Shown here: in pieces, positions 9,480 to 19,874 of the stretch
Position numbering within the stretch: the stretch's first letter is position 1
Layout: each line of letters opens with the position of its first letter
NCBI GenBank assembly: GCA_019649035.1
Contig: BMAT01006269.1
Span: 206,352-229,912, forward strand
DNA: 23,561 bases
From: Elysia marginata
Taxonomy: Eukaryota; Mollusca; Gastropoda; Plakobranchidae
Direction of reading: 5' to 3'
Made by a program: the position numbers and the translations under genes
The notes under the pieces: generated by a model
Seen by the model: only the letters and a program-made list of their open reading frames with translations
The model's database searches: none
What the model was told of the DNA's origin: nothing

Positions 9480-10731
9480 TGACTTTACTTCAAATTGATT
9501 CATTTTCAATTGTTCATTCTGAATAACTTCAATCATGATGTTTAAAATGTTCACAAGAGAAAATGATATATTTCGAATTAAAATTCTGATACAGTTCTTT
9601 CTAAAAAAAATTGTATGGTGCCTAACTTCAAGTAGCAAAAATTTGGGCAGTACTTAATGAGCTGTATTGGTGCTTACAGTTTTGCTCTATTTTTAGCACC
9701 AAAAACAACGATTATATTGAAATTTCTCATATGCATGAATATTCAATGTTTCCGAATGCACAGGGAATCAATATTATATTCAAGTAATGTAAAAACTATA
9801 TCTTGTTATAGGGTAGAGATGTGGTTTAATCTAGGTTTTTAAAAAAATCAATTACGCTTTTAATAGACACCAAATCTTGTTTAAAATATTAATGTGTTTG
9901 ATTTAAAACTAAACAAAACCTTGGCTTTGCTAATACAACTGGCTATAGAAGTATGCTGGTTGTTGTGAAAGATTAAAGGCTTGCTTCTTTTTCAAGTTAG
10001 TGGGGTAGAAAACTAAAGGAAAGGAAGTGGTTTGCTCTGCGGAATTGACTGAATGAAGTTGATTCGTTTAAAAACTGTTCCTCTAATACATACGCATTGC
10101 TGTTGTAGATCTATTCCGTTTTGAAACAGCTATAAGTTGATGGCATTGATAAGCTTTTTATTTTCTTCTTCTTACACAATTCGGTTTTCTAAAAAGCACA
10201 TGTCGTATTTTGCCCTTTCGGGAAAAAAATTGTGAAAAGCAGTATGCGTACAAGTCAAATGTTTCAAAGTACACAATTGTCTCAAAACGAGTCCAAATGA
10301 GTCGGATATCAGAAATCAAAATTTGAGAAAAAGCATTTTTAAAATTAGAATTACCCCATTTTTTAATATTTTTAATCTTTATCTTTCCACAGAATTTTAA
10401 TCATTAGGCTTACAAACCTTTTTTATCCTTTAGAACTGCAATTTTTTTTTTTGCTTAGCTCAATATATCAGCGCCTTGTAATGTGAAATTTAGGACAACC
10501 GGCTCATTTGGACTGCTCGCGAGCGAGATATTTAAAAAAAATATTTCTGAATCGTTGGTCTATAAAAAAGACGCAACGCAATTATTCATCCCAAGCAAAA
10601 TAGAAAAAAAAGGAAAGGAAAAGTCAGAAAAAACTGTTGCTTGTAACAATCGCGGCTCGATTGGTTTGACCTGTAGCTACCTCGGTGTGTGTTCAACGAT
10701 GTGAAAATCTGACACCGCGACCGTCACAGCA

Positions 10732-10733
<2 letters not shown>
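9480..10733 (+). other. Presumed intron, no gene seen
   Basis: AT-rich, with only short meaningless frames. An acceptor-like TTATCTTTCCACAG ends at 10392, but the frames behind it close quickly or run into T tracts. A perfect 10-base palindrome GCTCGCGAGC lies at 10515-10524 in a small CpG-rich patch. Confidence 0.5.

Positions 10734-10764
<31 letters not shown>
10734..10764. repeat. (GA)n microsatellite
   Basis: A near-perfect GA dinucleotide run of about 15 units. Confidence 0.93.
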
Positions 10765-10767
<3 letters not shown>

Positions 10768-12518
10768 TGTAATAGCATTAACTCGGGCGCAACCGTCTTT
10801 GCGCAGTCTGCATACACGCACTGCAGGCAGTATTGGTATTAGAAGGGTTAAAAGCCAAAAACATGCACCTGTGATTAGCTGTTTCTGCTAATTCGCTCTT
10901 TAACACTATGCAATTACAGAACATAACTGCACATGTTTTGGGACCTTTTTTCTGTACGTCTTCTAGGAAGGTCGTATGAAGGCATATAATATGTATCGCT
11001 CTTTGTGGTACAACCAATGAACCGAAACAGGTTTATTTTCCTCAGGGGGGAACAGTAAATAGGTGATTTGGAGGATAGAATTTTTTAACTAGTCATATAA
11101 AATGTTTATCCTCCTGTTGGAGGAGAGAAAACATTAAAATGGACAGAGAGTGGAGGGGTGAACGGTGAGGATAGGCATTAAATTTTAAAGCGCAAAAAAA
11201 ACCAGCTCTATATGAATTAACCGGCAAATGATCGATAATTATTTAATTGCCGTTAAGCTAAAAGCCTCACTGATGACACAATAGGCACAGTAGTCCAAAT
11301 TTCACAGGCTTGCGGATAGTCATGAACTTCACATTCCCTTCCCTTTTTTAAGTAGCAGTCTTAGCATCTAAAAAGAAAAATTAATTGAAGATCGCTAAAA
11401 CTAAAATCGGATAGATGGCAAAAGATTAGACCAAAAAAGGGTATGTTTGCTGTTAATATGAATAGCTTCATAATCACAAAAGATTTGACTTGATTTCTAA
11501 TATCAATGACATTATCACAGTAACAAACAACAAACTAATTCACTTTAGCCCCCTTCTTAATAATGCACCTAAATGAAAAACAAACCAAGATGTTTGTCTC
11601 CGGGGAAGAAGACATTTGAACCTTAACGTACATTCTCCTGTTATTTTGCAAAGCTCAGTTATTATAATTATACAGCTTGCAATGATTTCTTTGGCTTCGA
11701 AAATAACACTGATAATTTACAAAAAATTTTGTTTAAGTTCCATTTACCCAAAGTAACTTAAATAAATTAACAGTTCATGTTTAATGCAAGAAATGTTTTA
11801 CCGACTTAGCGGTTTTTTAAAGATTTTTGTATACGGTTTAAAGAATACTAAGACATTTCGCTATGAATATTCAGATTCTGAGGTGAAGAAATATTTTTCA
11901 AATATCTGTAGAGTTTCGCATTTTGTCTCGAAACCAGGGTCAATGAGCCGGATGTTGTTATTTTTCACTTTCGAAGGATTTGCTCTTTTGAAAAATGCAT
12001 TTTTTCTATACTCCAAAGTATCGACAATTTTATATAATTATAAATATTACATTTTTGTTCACTTGAAACACAAAGGAAAATATAGATTTTGAAAGAGCGT
12101 GTTCTGAACTTAGAATTTTGCCCTGTTCCCGAGACATTCATTAGAGGCAAAAAAAAATGAAAGAATTGTTCCCCTTAGTGCCCGCAAAGAACCAAAAGAA
12201 AAGTTATACGGGTTATGTTTTAGGAGGAGAACTGCACCATATGTGTGGTTTGTTAATTAGAGGTTTTCTAAATCTGAGTATATATAAATATATGGCTTTG
12301 CAACAGATCATTAATCTAAAACCAGTCTTATAAATAAACGAAAAGAAAATTGAAATGAAGAAAAAGAAAACTAAAAGACTGGAGAAAGAAAGGAGTAACT
12401 TAATGAATACATATATCAATCGAATATATCCACCGAATCTTGTTTTATCTGCACTTGCGTAGTATTATTTAGTTTTCTTCGGTTTATAAGTAATAACACT
12501 GTTTTTTTTTTCTATCAG
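10765..12518 (+). other. Presumed intron, no gene seen
   Basis: AT-rich DNA with stops in all frames. The frames at 10778-11017 (minus), 11784-12092 (plus) and 12213-12419 (minus) have no domain, no splice context and the base composition of the background, so I call none of them a gene. Confidence 0.5.
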
Positions 12519-12585
12519 ATAAAACTACGAAAATATGTTCAAGTTGCTATATTCGAAATTACGTGCCCGCTTTACAGAACAAACA
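12519..12585 (+). CDS. Speculative small internal exon
   Basis: A strong acceptor (ten T, then TCTATCAG, AG at 12517-12518) opens a 67-base segment that would enter in phase 1 and exit in phase 2 at ACA|GTAATG (12585/12586). Those phases would exactly link 8879-8948 to 19148-19874. The donor is poor (no G at -1 or at +5). A second frame from the same acceptor is also open for about 38 codons, so the case is weak. Confidence 0.18.
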
Positions 12586-12734
12586 GTAATGTTCTCTCTT
12601 TTTTCGTACCCGAAAGATATACACGAGGTTTGTTTTTTTAATTGCTGAAGAAAAGAATGTACGTTTAGTTTATTTAAGATCTGTCCATTTCATCTACCAG
12701 TCCTCTTAATGTCTTTCTTCCCGGTCTATCATCT

Positions 12735-13115
12735 TTCTTCTTCTTCTTCTTCCTCTTCGTTTCCTTCTTCTTCTTCTTCTTNNNNNNNNNNNNNNNNNNN
12801 NNNNNNNNNNNNNNNNNNNNNNNNNNNNNNNNNNNNNNNNNNNNNNNNNNNNNNNNNNNNNNNNNNNNNNNNNNNNNNNNNNNNNNNNNNNNNNNNNNNN
12901 NNNNNNNNNNNNNNNNNNNNNNNNNNNNNNNNNNNNNNNNNNNNNNNNNNNNNNNNNNNNNNNNNNNNNNNNNNNNNNNNNNNNNNNNNNNNNNNNNNNN
13001 NNNNNNNNNNNNNNNNNNNNNNNNNNNNNNNNNNNNNNNNNNNNNNNNNNNNNNNNNNNNNNNNNNNNNNNNNNCTTCTTCTTCTTCTTTTTCTTCTCCT
13101 TCGACTTCTTCCTTT
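12735..13115. repeat. (CTT)n tract broken by an assembly gap
   Basis: CTT triplets and CTT-like pyrimidine sequence lie on both sides of the N run (12735-12781 and 13075-13115). The gap therefore sits inside a pyrimidine microsatellite whose true length is unknown. Frames that cross it are artefacts. Confidence 0.92.
12782..13074. other. Assembly gap, 293 N
   Basis: All bases are N. The flanks are both (CTT)n, so the gap probably reflects failure to assemble the repeat. Its printed length may be an estimate. Confidence 0.99.
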
Positions 13116-13289
13116 TCCTCAAGCCACCAACTCGTTTTCTTTGTGTTCTTGTGTTGATACCCACTCTTTTCGGACCCAGGGACACATAAACAACTTCGTT
13201 TCTTTCTGTTTGTATCACTCATGCCTTCCACTATTTTAGTTCACTCTCTATTTTGACGATCCATTTGTGTCAATCTTTGAAACGTTCAC

Positions 13290-13525
13290 GTCTCTCCTCT
13301 CTCTGTCTCTTTCTCTCTATCTATCTTTCTGTATCTCTATCTCTCTCTATTTATCTATTTATTTGTCTATCTATCTATCTATCTATCTATATAACTGTCT
13401 TTCCGTGTGTCTCTCTTTTCCTCCCTGCCTCCGTCTCTGTTTTTCTCTGTCTGTCTGTCTGTTTGTCTATCTGTCTGTGTCTTTCTATCTATCTATCTCT
13501 ATTTCTACTCCTCTTTCTATATCTT
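13290..13525. repeat. Mixed CT / (CTAT)n / (CTGT)n tract
   Basis: Pyrimidine-rich sequence with a pure CTAT run near 13367-13390, a CTGT run near 13449-13470 and another CTAT run near 13486-13500. It ends in an acceptor-like CTTTTCAG at 13523-13530, but the frame phases after that AG do not match the rest of the gene. Confidence 0.85.
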
Positions 13526-15467
13526 TTCAGCGCCTTGTGTCCAGATCTGACTTGTCTCTAGGCCTAATTTGCCTATGCATATATTTGTTTTGTCTGTCTT
13601 GAATTACAATTGTCTGTGTACCTCTCTGTCTCTCTTTGCTTGCCTTTCTCCTTTGCTGTATCTGTCTGTTTCTGTCTCTTGAACCCAGACAAACTTGTCT
13701 AAGTAACGATGACTACATAAGTCTCGACTATTGTTTTTCTCTTTTGTTTGTTCCGCGTAAGTCATGCCCTTGTCACAGGTGTAGGAACAAACCAAGGTTT
13801 TTTTTTCAAGTGTACCTAGACAGCCCTCTGGCTCCTCTAGCTTGTCACAGCTGATCGATAATAAGTATTGATTAGGTTCGATCTGTACTTGATCAAAGCT
13901 CATGGTATGGCACTGATTGGTAAACGGCGGCCAGACAGTAACCAACTTTGTCTGAGAGATCTGATACGCAAATGTTCCTCGATTCCAAAGATAATGCATA
14001 ATTTATGCGGACAATTTTTGTTGTCTACGCCTCTTCGGTATATGATTTCAATCCAATCATTGTTTAAAAAAGACATACGTCATACGTCTTCTTGTATGTT
14101 CATGTTTACCTTTTCTTGATCCCTTATTGGATTTTGATCAATGGCTGTATTATGATTTTGCCATAGTGTTTGTTTCTGTGTCGTTCGAAAATTTCATGTT
14201 TATTTATGTTATTTATGATTATATTAGCGTTTAATAAAGTTTTATTTTCATTATAGTTTCTTTTTTTTCTGTTTCGTTTAAACACATGTAAAAACTGAAA
14301 ACTTCTCACGCGGCTTTACAATTCAACTGCCGTTACATTTTGTAGGCTATTTATTTGTTTTAGCTTCATTTAGTCCTCACATAATTACTTTAACATCCTA
14401 CACTTTTACTAGATATCTCGACATTCTACCACATCTACTTTAAAAGGAACATATCACACTACGTGTCCAAGTTAAACTTAAAGGCCTCAAATGTGATATT
14501 TATTTGGTTTTTAATTTTCTCCTTTTTGTTCTCTTCTTACACATCCTCTAGTGAAATTAACTGTAACTGTGAGGACTAGATCGTGAAGACATGTTGATGG
14601 TGTTTACAAACATTGTCGTTTAGTACAACAAGGTTGAAACGTGCCGGATAATGTCGAAAATTTTACCTAAAAAATATACATGTATTTGCTATGTTATGAA
14701 TTTGTTTAGAATTCATTTCCTTATTCAAAATTAAAAATACACAAATGGCTAACAGCACTGTCCAGTTAAATATTAGCTGCAGTAGAAATTTCAGTTGTTT
14801 TTTTTTAAGTAGATTTCACAGTAAGTTGGTGCATGTATGACAAATCATTCGTTTATTCATACTTTCTTACAAAACTTTTTAAAGGAAATAAAACAACAGC
14901 AACAATAAAAAGATCACTTCGTTCAAGCCTTTCTTTTTGGGTTTAAAAGGAAATGAATTATCAATTTTTAACTTCATGTTCGATTTTGTCGTTAAAAAAC
15001 CCCAACTCTTTTAAATCACCCACTAACTTGATTATCGATTATTAATAAGCAATACGGTTAGCTTCAACGGCATAGAAAGAAATTCTCCGGTTCTGTAGCC
15101 TTCTGTTCTTTAGTTAAGGCCGACAGCATTGATGGAGGATTAAGTTATACCGTACAGCTAGCTAGAAAAGTAAACACTTATGTCGTGAACTGTTCAGTCG
15201 GGGTAAAAAGAATTGAGAATATCGAAGGGTGACGGACTTGATTTTGTTGGCATGCGTGTTTTGGCTAGTGGAAATCAAGGAAGGCTCTCCTGCCCAGGCA
15301 TCACCTGTTTCCGGTTTAGGATAGGGGCAACAAAAGTTTGAGACCCAGCGTTTATTTTTTGACTAATTTTTTACTCTAACACCAATAGAGCTGTCGATGT
15401 TCTTCTTGTTTCAATGGTCTGGACATTTAATGTAATCCTAGACTATGTATGTAGTTAGATCTTCCTT
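13526..15467 (+). other. Presumed intron, no gene seen
   Basis: CT-rich at the left end, then AT-rich. The frames at 13604-13999 (minus) and 13636-13854 (plus) overlap low-complexity DNA and match no family. GTAAGT motifs at 13756 and 14821 look like donors but have no convincing exon before them. The remainder holds nothing I can name. Confidence 0.45.
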
Positions 15468-15575
15468 TCTTTTTCTCACTCTCTCTCTCTGACTCTCACG
15501 TGATGTACTATTTTCTCTCTCTATTGCTCGCTCTCTCTCACTCATTCTCTCTATCCATTCCTCTCTCTCCCCTTC
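15468..15575. repeat. CT-rich tract
   Basis: Interrupted CT dinucleotides on the plus strand, similar to those at 9117 and 13290. Confidence 0.8.
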
Positions 15576-15987
15576 TCCTGCTATACTGTGAATAAAAGGA
15601 AGTCAAAAAAATACTGTTCGTTAATGCTTACACGGTTTATTTTCTCAAAAGTTGCAGTCTGTTCAATCATAATTATTAAAAAATGTAGTGAGTAAAAGGC
15701 TTGGAAATTGAGGAATCTCGAAACCGACACTGTTAAACAAATACCAAACTAGGCCAGTCGATTCAGGATATAAATACACGAGGTGGAAGGATATGGGGTC
15801 AACATCATTAACCAAATACATTTTCTTACGAAAGTATAGCTATGACATGTCTAGTAAGTCAGTCGCCTGGGTGCCTTCTGTATAAAAGAAATAGGAAGGA
15901 AATTTTTCGAAAATATATAATTGTGTGCAGACAAAAAACAACAACAACAAATAGATGTCTCCTAATGGGTCCAGGTATCGCAATTTC

Positions 15988-16327
15988 AGCGTGGCAGAGT
16001 GGTTAGCGCGTCGGACTTGAGATCTGGAGGTCGAGGGTTTGATACCCGACCATGTCATGTTGCAATCGCCTTGGGAAAGCAATTTACCTTAATTTTCCCC
16101 AGTTCATAAACGGGTACCTGGCTGAACGGCAATGCTTCAAATTTATGGAATGTTAGTATTTGTCTATTTGAGCGCCTAACAGGCTGCCGTACTGTAATGC
16201 TCTGAAATATGAGTCGAATTGGCTTTGGTGTGTATAGGCCTGCTGGGGTAAATTATGTAAAGTCATGAGACTGCCTTCGGCGGTGGAGGACTCTAAACAT
16301 ATTTATTTATTTATTTATTATTTATAC
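15988..16327 (+). mobile_element. tRNA-derived SINE
   Basis: The head reads as a tRNA: A box TGGCAGAGTGGT (15992-16003), an anticodon-loop-like GACTTGAGATC, and B box GGTTTGATACC (16036-16046). This pattern resembles tRNA-Ser/Leu-derived SINEs. The body includes CGCCTTGGGAAAGCAATTTACC-type sequence and a conserved-looking AAACGGGTACCTGGC core, like the central domain of several marine invertebrate SINEs as I remember them. The 3' end is an (ATTT)n tail at about 16301-16320. I found no clear target-site duplication. It is not a functional tRNA gene, because no acceptor stem closes around it. Confidence 0.82.
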
Positions 16328-16984
16328 AATACATATATATGTATAAATCTCAAACCAGCCATTATACCAGCGCTATATTGACCTTGTATTTTGATGTTTT
16401 GAACAATGTATTTTAATGTTTCTAAACGCAAAGACCTGCATAGTTTATCATGGGATGATGAGAGGCATTAGATATTCTTTTGATTGCTTTGACTAGTCGC
16501 GAGATTATTAACTGGAGAGGTAGAAAGGTAAAGAAATCTAGGAGAAGATAAATGGAAGAGGGAAATAATAAGAAGGATAATAATGATGAAACTTGAATAT
16601 GGAGACGGAGCGCTAAAAAAGTAAGTTCTCAAAGAGTTGTTGCAATAGAAGAATAAAATAGGCACGCTCTCTTCTTAACTCAATGCAAATGCATTGCCGA
16701 TTTATCAGCTCTAGAACTTACCAATACAGTTGTATCACCTAAAAAATTACACCCTATATTAGTTGATAAACACGCACAACTTATTCCTTTGTTTAAATCA
16801 GGAAGAGCAAACTAACGTTTCAGTGCAAGTTATAGATCTTTTTTGATAAGTTTGTGAAATACCCTACGCATAATTAATGCGAAAATAAATATTGAGAGTA
16901 ATTGTAGACTCTATTTAGACTCTCAAGTCTCAACAGTGAGGATACAACGGTGTACCTGCGTTACAAACGTTGTGAAGGGAAAGA
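16328..16984 (+). other. Presumed intron, no gene seen
   Basis: AT-rich DNA; the minus-strand frame at 16468-16665 is low-complexity. No recognisable feature. Confidence 0.5.
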
Positions 16985-17214
16985 TAAAGAAAGGGCGGGA
17001 TAGATAGATAGAGAGCGATAGACAAAGAGAAAGACAGACAGACAGACAGACAGACAGAAGAGAAAGAGAGAACAAAGAAAGGTGGGGATAAGAAAGAGAA
17101 CAAAATTGGAAACAGAAAAGTGGGCAATACACAAGCGGGACAGCAGACTACAAAGAGAAAACGGGAGAGAACAAAAACATAGAGAAGGGGAGAGATAGAG
17201 AAAGAGATTCACAC

Positions 17215-17253
<39 letters not shown>
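16985..17253. repeat. Purine-rich tract with (GACA)n and (GA)n
   Basis: The plus strand is dominated by G and A. It contains GATA units near 17001-17012, a pure AGAC run at 17032-17058 and a pure GA run at about 17218-17253. Three minus-strand frames across it encode Ser/Leu/Cys strings and are artefacts. Confidence 0.9.
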
Positions 17254-17256
<3 letters not shown>

Positions 17257-17922
17257 GCGTGGGGTATTAAGTAGAAGAAATGGGGTTAAGGTAACAGAAT
17301 CTGGTTCTCATAACTGATGCAACGCGAATTTCTAGACAACTTCAATATGTGAAGTTTAGCTGAATTATTCATTCTTTTATTCCTTTATGTTTGTCATCGT
17401 CACGACGGACATGATCGTTTAGATTTAAAAAAATTATTGTAGCCTAATAAAAAAGACAAAAAAACCACACTCAATGATGTACATCAAAATGTTAATAAAC
17501 TAAACGTTTGGTACGTTGGCTGGTGGTTAATGCAAAAAGTATCTAAAAGTGACATTCTTAGCGACGGAAAGGCTGGGTTTTTGCACTATTCATGAGATAA
17601 TTGCGGTTTCTTTATACGATAAAAAACAAAATAATGGCCTGCGTTAATTCGGCTGATCCCATTGATTTCATAGTCGACATTTCCTTTCACTAATTTGACT
17701 GGAAAAGTTTGAACTGGATCATATTCAACTGCTATGCTTGGTATGAACGTGGCGCTCTCACACATCAAAGACTCATACAGATTCGCTCAACAAAGACTTT
17801 TCAACGCTGTGGTTTTCGTCGTTATTGACTTCCCTCCATTTTCCGCGTTGAGGAAACGCCCCGGAATAGCATGATATTTTTGTTTCGATCTATCGATATT
17901 TTTTTCTTTTTAAGTAGCATAG
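17254..17922 (+). other. Presumed intron, no gene seen
   Basis: AT-rich. A 60-codon minus-strand frame at 17586-17768 has fairly varied composition but no recognised domain or splice support. Confidence 0.45.
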
Positions 17923-18056
17923 TTACTACTCCTACTGCTAATACTGCTAATATTACTACTTCTGCCGCTCCTGCTATTGCTGCTACTACTATTGCTACCA
18001 CCACAACCAATACAACTAGTACTATTACTCCTCCTCCTCCTCCTCCTACTACTACT

Positions 18057-18097
<41 letters not shown>

Positions 18098-18128
18098 TTA
18101 CTGCTTTTACTTTTACTGCTGCTACTAT

Positions 18129-18160
<32 letters not shown>

Positions 18161-18190
18161 TTACTACTACTATTATTATTATTCCTATAC
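17923..18190. repeat. Long triplet-repeat tract (ACT, CTC, ATT)
   Basis: About 270 bases keep a three-base period. Degenerate ACT/GCT triplets lead into (CTC)n near 18027-18047, a pure (ACT)n from about 18056 to 18095, then TTT-ACT variants and a second (ACT)n passing into (ATT)n. Frames across it are Thr/Tyr/Leu homopolymers, not proteins. Confidence 0.92.
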
Positions 18191-18357
18191 GTTAATTATA
18201 ATACTATTATTACATGCGTGTGTAATGTCAATATTTTCATTACTATCAGTATTATTATAATCTGCTGAAGAACATTTAGCAGTTTCACACATCACCCATA
18301 CGTCGGCACATAAATTACACACACACAATTTACTATTATAACTATCAACGTTTCCTA

Positions 18358-18680
18358 CCGCGGCTGTGTTAAATGAGACGGACTGTTTTACTTCAGGCCC
18401 TCATGGGTTCAAATTTCCTTCTCTTAACAAATGAATCAACAAAGATAAGTAGAGCGGCCATGCTTTATCATGAGGTCTACCTGCTCCTGTTGCCAAAAGT
18501 TGTAGATTATACCTAGACAAAGCATGCCTGGTCTGGGCACTCGGTAGCATGGCGTCTATAAAGTATACCATGAGGGTACAGCAAGCTTTCAGAATTCTTC
18601 TTGAGGGTCTTTGTATCTGTGGAATCGGAATTTCTTTAGCAACAGCAGATTGAATGATAGAACCCCCACGTATTGTTTTT
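18358..18680 (+). mobile_element. Possible tRNA-derived SINE, degenerate
   Basis: GGTTCAAATTT at 18406-18416 resembles a B box, and GCGGCTGTGTTAAATGAGAC about 45 bases before it resembles an A-box region of a tRNA-derived SINE. The following 260 bases are richer in G and C than the flanks and have no coding signal. I see no clear tail or target-site duplication, so the boundaries are guesses. Confidence 0.35.
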
Positions 18681-19147
18681 CTGTGCCTAGATCTAGGCAA
18701 TAATGAAGATCATAATTATACTCTTGTGGTAAAAAAAGGTGCAGTGATCTGAATCACTGGTTATATATCTCTGATTTTTGTTTCCGCCCAGTGGATTTTT
18801 TAAAATCTGTGTAGTTAGATTACTGATTAATCGAAACTATGAAAATGATTTAAAAGGAAAGGTTCAGCCAATACGGCACTGTGTTATCTGTGGAATAAAA
18901 GGATCAATTTTTTAGCACCTGACTTTAGATAGGACGGTTTGATCGACGGATTTTAACTGCCCCGGAATTAACGCCCGTGGTATTTTGTAAGGGGATAATG
19001 GCGCATTGTTTCTCGCTTGATGCTTCAGTAAACACAAGGGATTGATAACGGAACGCAAAAAAGAGCTTCACAGTTTTTAGGCAAGAGTCAGCGCGATAAT
19101 GTCCTGGTGACTCTGGTTTTTTTTTTTGGTTTTTTTTTGCCCACTAG
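18681..19147 (+). other. End of the presumed intron
   Basis: AT-rich DNA leading to a long polypyrimidine tract (T runs interrupted by GG) and CCCACTAG, the acceptor of the exon at 19148. An acceptor-like TTTGTTTCCGCCCAG ends at 18791 with an open frame of about 40 codons, but without a donor that fits. Confidence 0.5.
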
Positions 19148-19874
19148 AATTAAAGGTCGTGACAAGACCATGTTTTGTCTTTCAAATTCGCGAGCTATTC
19201 CTAGGGGCAGAGTGAGGAGAAACCGCCTCCGGAGACAGAGGGCGAACAAGACAATTCTCATACAAGATCTAGAAGAACGAGGAGCAATAGAAGTACGTGT
19301 GACCCAGAGCATGGGAAAGCCTGCTGGTCTACACAGAGGTCACCCGGTGGCGACTAAGTTCCGGCGGAAGTCTAGGTTCCATTTAACGGACACTCTCAGT
19401 ATATCGTCTACTGTCTCTTGGTTATCTGCACCCAACACTGTTCCGGGATATTCAGTGAGCTCTCATTCCGATGATAAAAACTCTATCAACGGGTTTAAAC
19501 TTAACCACGACAGTTTGACACGCAACATCAACGCAGTGGGAGCCAGTAACAATGTGTCTTCATTTCCAGGAGTAGTGTTGTGTTCCAGTTCGGCATCTGC
19601 GCCATGTTGTGTTGATACTGGAAGTGCAGGTGTGACTGATGAGGATATTGAGGACTCCTACCATTACGATAATGACGGGAATCTGGTCACAACCAGTGGA
19701 GCGAGATACAAGTACAACTTCGCACGAACAAAAGGAAACAGCACTAGACCTATCTCGGACAGCATCAGCAGTAGCAGCTGCTGCAACAGTGGTAGCAACT
19801 ATTTCAGCTCAGAACTCGATGACATGCCAGCCATAACACACTTTGTCTTGGAAGGCTCGAGGCTCATTAAACCT
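19148..19874 (+). CDS. Internal coding exon of an unrecognised, probably disordered protein
   Basis: A strong acceptor (two long T runs, then GCCCACTAG) and a donor CCT|GTAAGA (19874/19875) bound 727 bases. One base completes a codon from the previous exon, and 242 full codons follow, so entry is phase 2 and exit phase 0. The ATG at 19107 sits in the T tract and is not a start; a minor alternative is a start at ATG 19169, which has a fair Kozak context. Features by exon residue are an Arg-rich cluster IPRGRVRRNRLRRQR at 17-31, a short helix-prone segment ILIQDLEERGAIEVRV at 36-51, Ser/Asn-rich sequence at 81-160, an acidic patch DEDIED at 164-169, a Ser/Cys run at 205-212, and a mildly hydrophobic end. 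There is no known domain. Composition and strand match the exon at 5356-6162. I infer the same gene, but the phases need at least one exon between them. Confidence 0.72.

Noticed and set aside
9091..9526. Three overlapping frames encoding Phe/Leu/Val/Gly-rich peptides
   Set aside because: They are translations of CT and T/G low-complexity tracts, with no other support.
12674..13239. Long frames of 170-185 codons crossing the gap
   Set aside because: Most of their length is N, and the rest is CTT repeat read as Ser or Lys/Arg/Glu.
13253..13602. Ser/Leu/Ile/Tyr-rich frames resembling a membrane protein
   Set aside because: The pattern comes from CTAT and CTGT tetranucleotide repeats, which give SIYL and SVCL strings in every frame.
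13689..13755. Segment between an acceptor-like CTTGAACCCAG and a GTAAGT donor, open in one frame
   Set aside because: It enters in phase 2 and exits in phase 1, which fits neither neighbour, and it lies next to low-complexity DNA.
15988..16060. Functional tRNA gene
   Set aside because: A and B boxes are present, but no acceptor stem pairs around them and a SINE body follows directly.
17586..17768. Minus-strand frame of 60 codons with varied residues
   Set aside because: No recognised domain, no splice signals in a sensible place, and background base composition. Too short to support alone.
18401..18700. Minus-strand frame of 99 codons
   Set aside because: It is antisense to a likely degenerate tRNA-derived SINE, whose higher GC explains the open frame.
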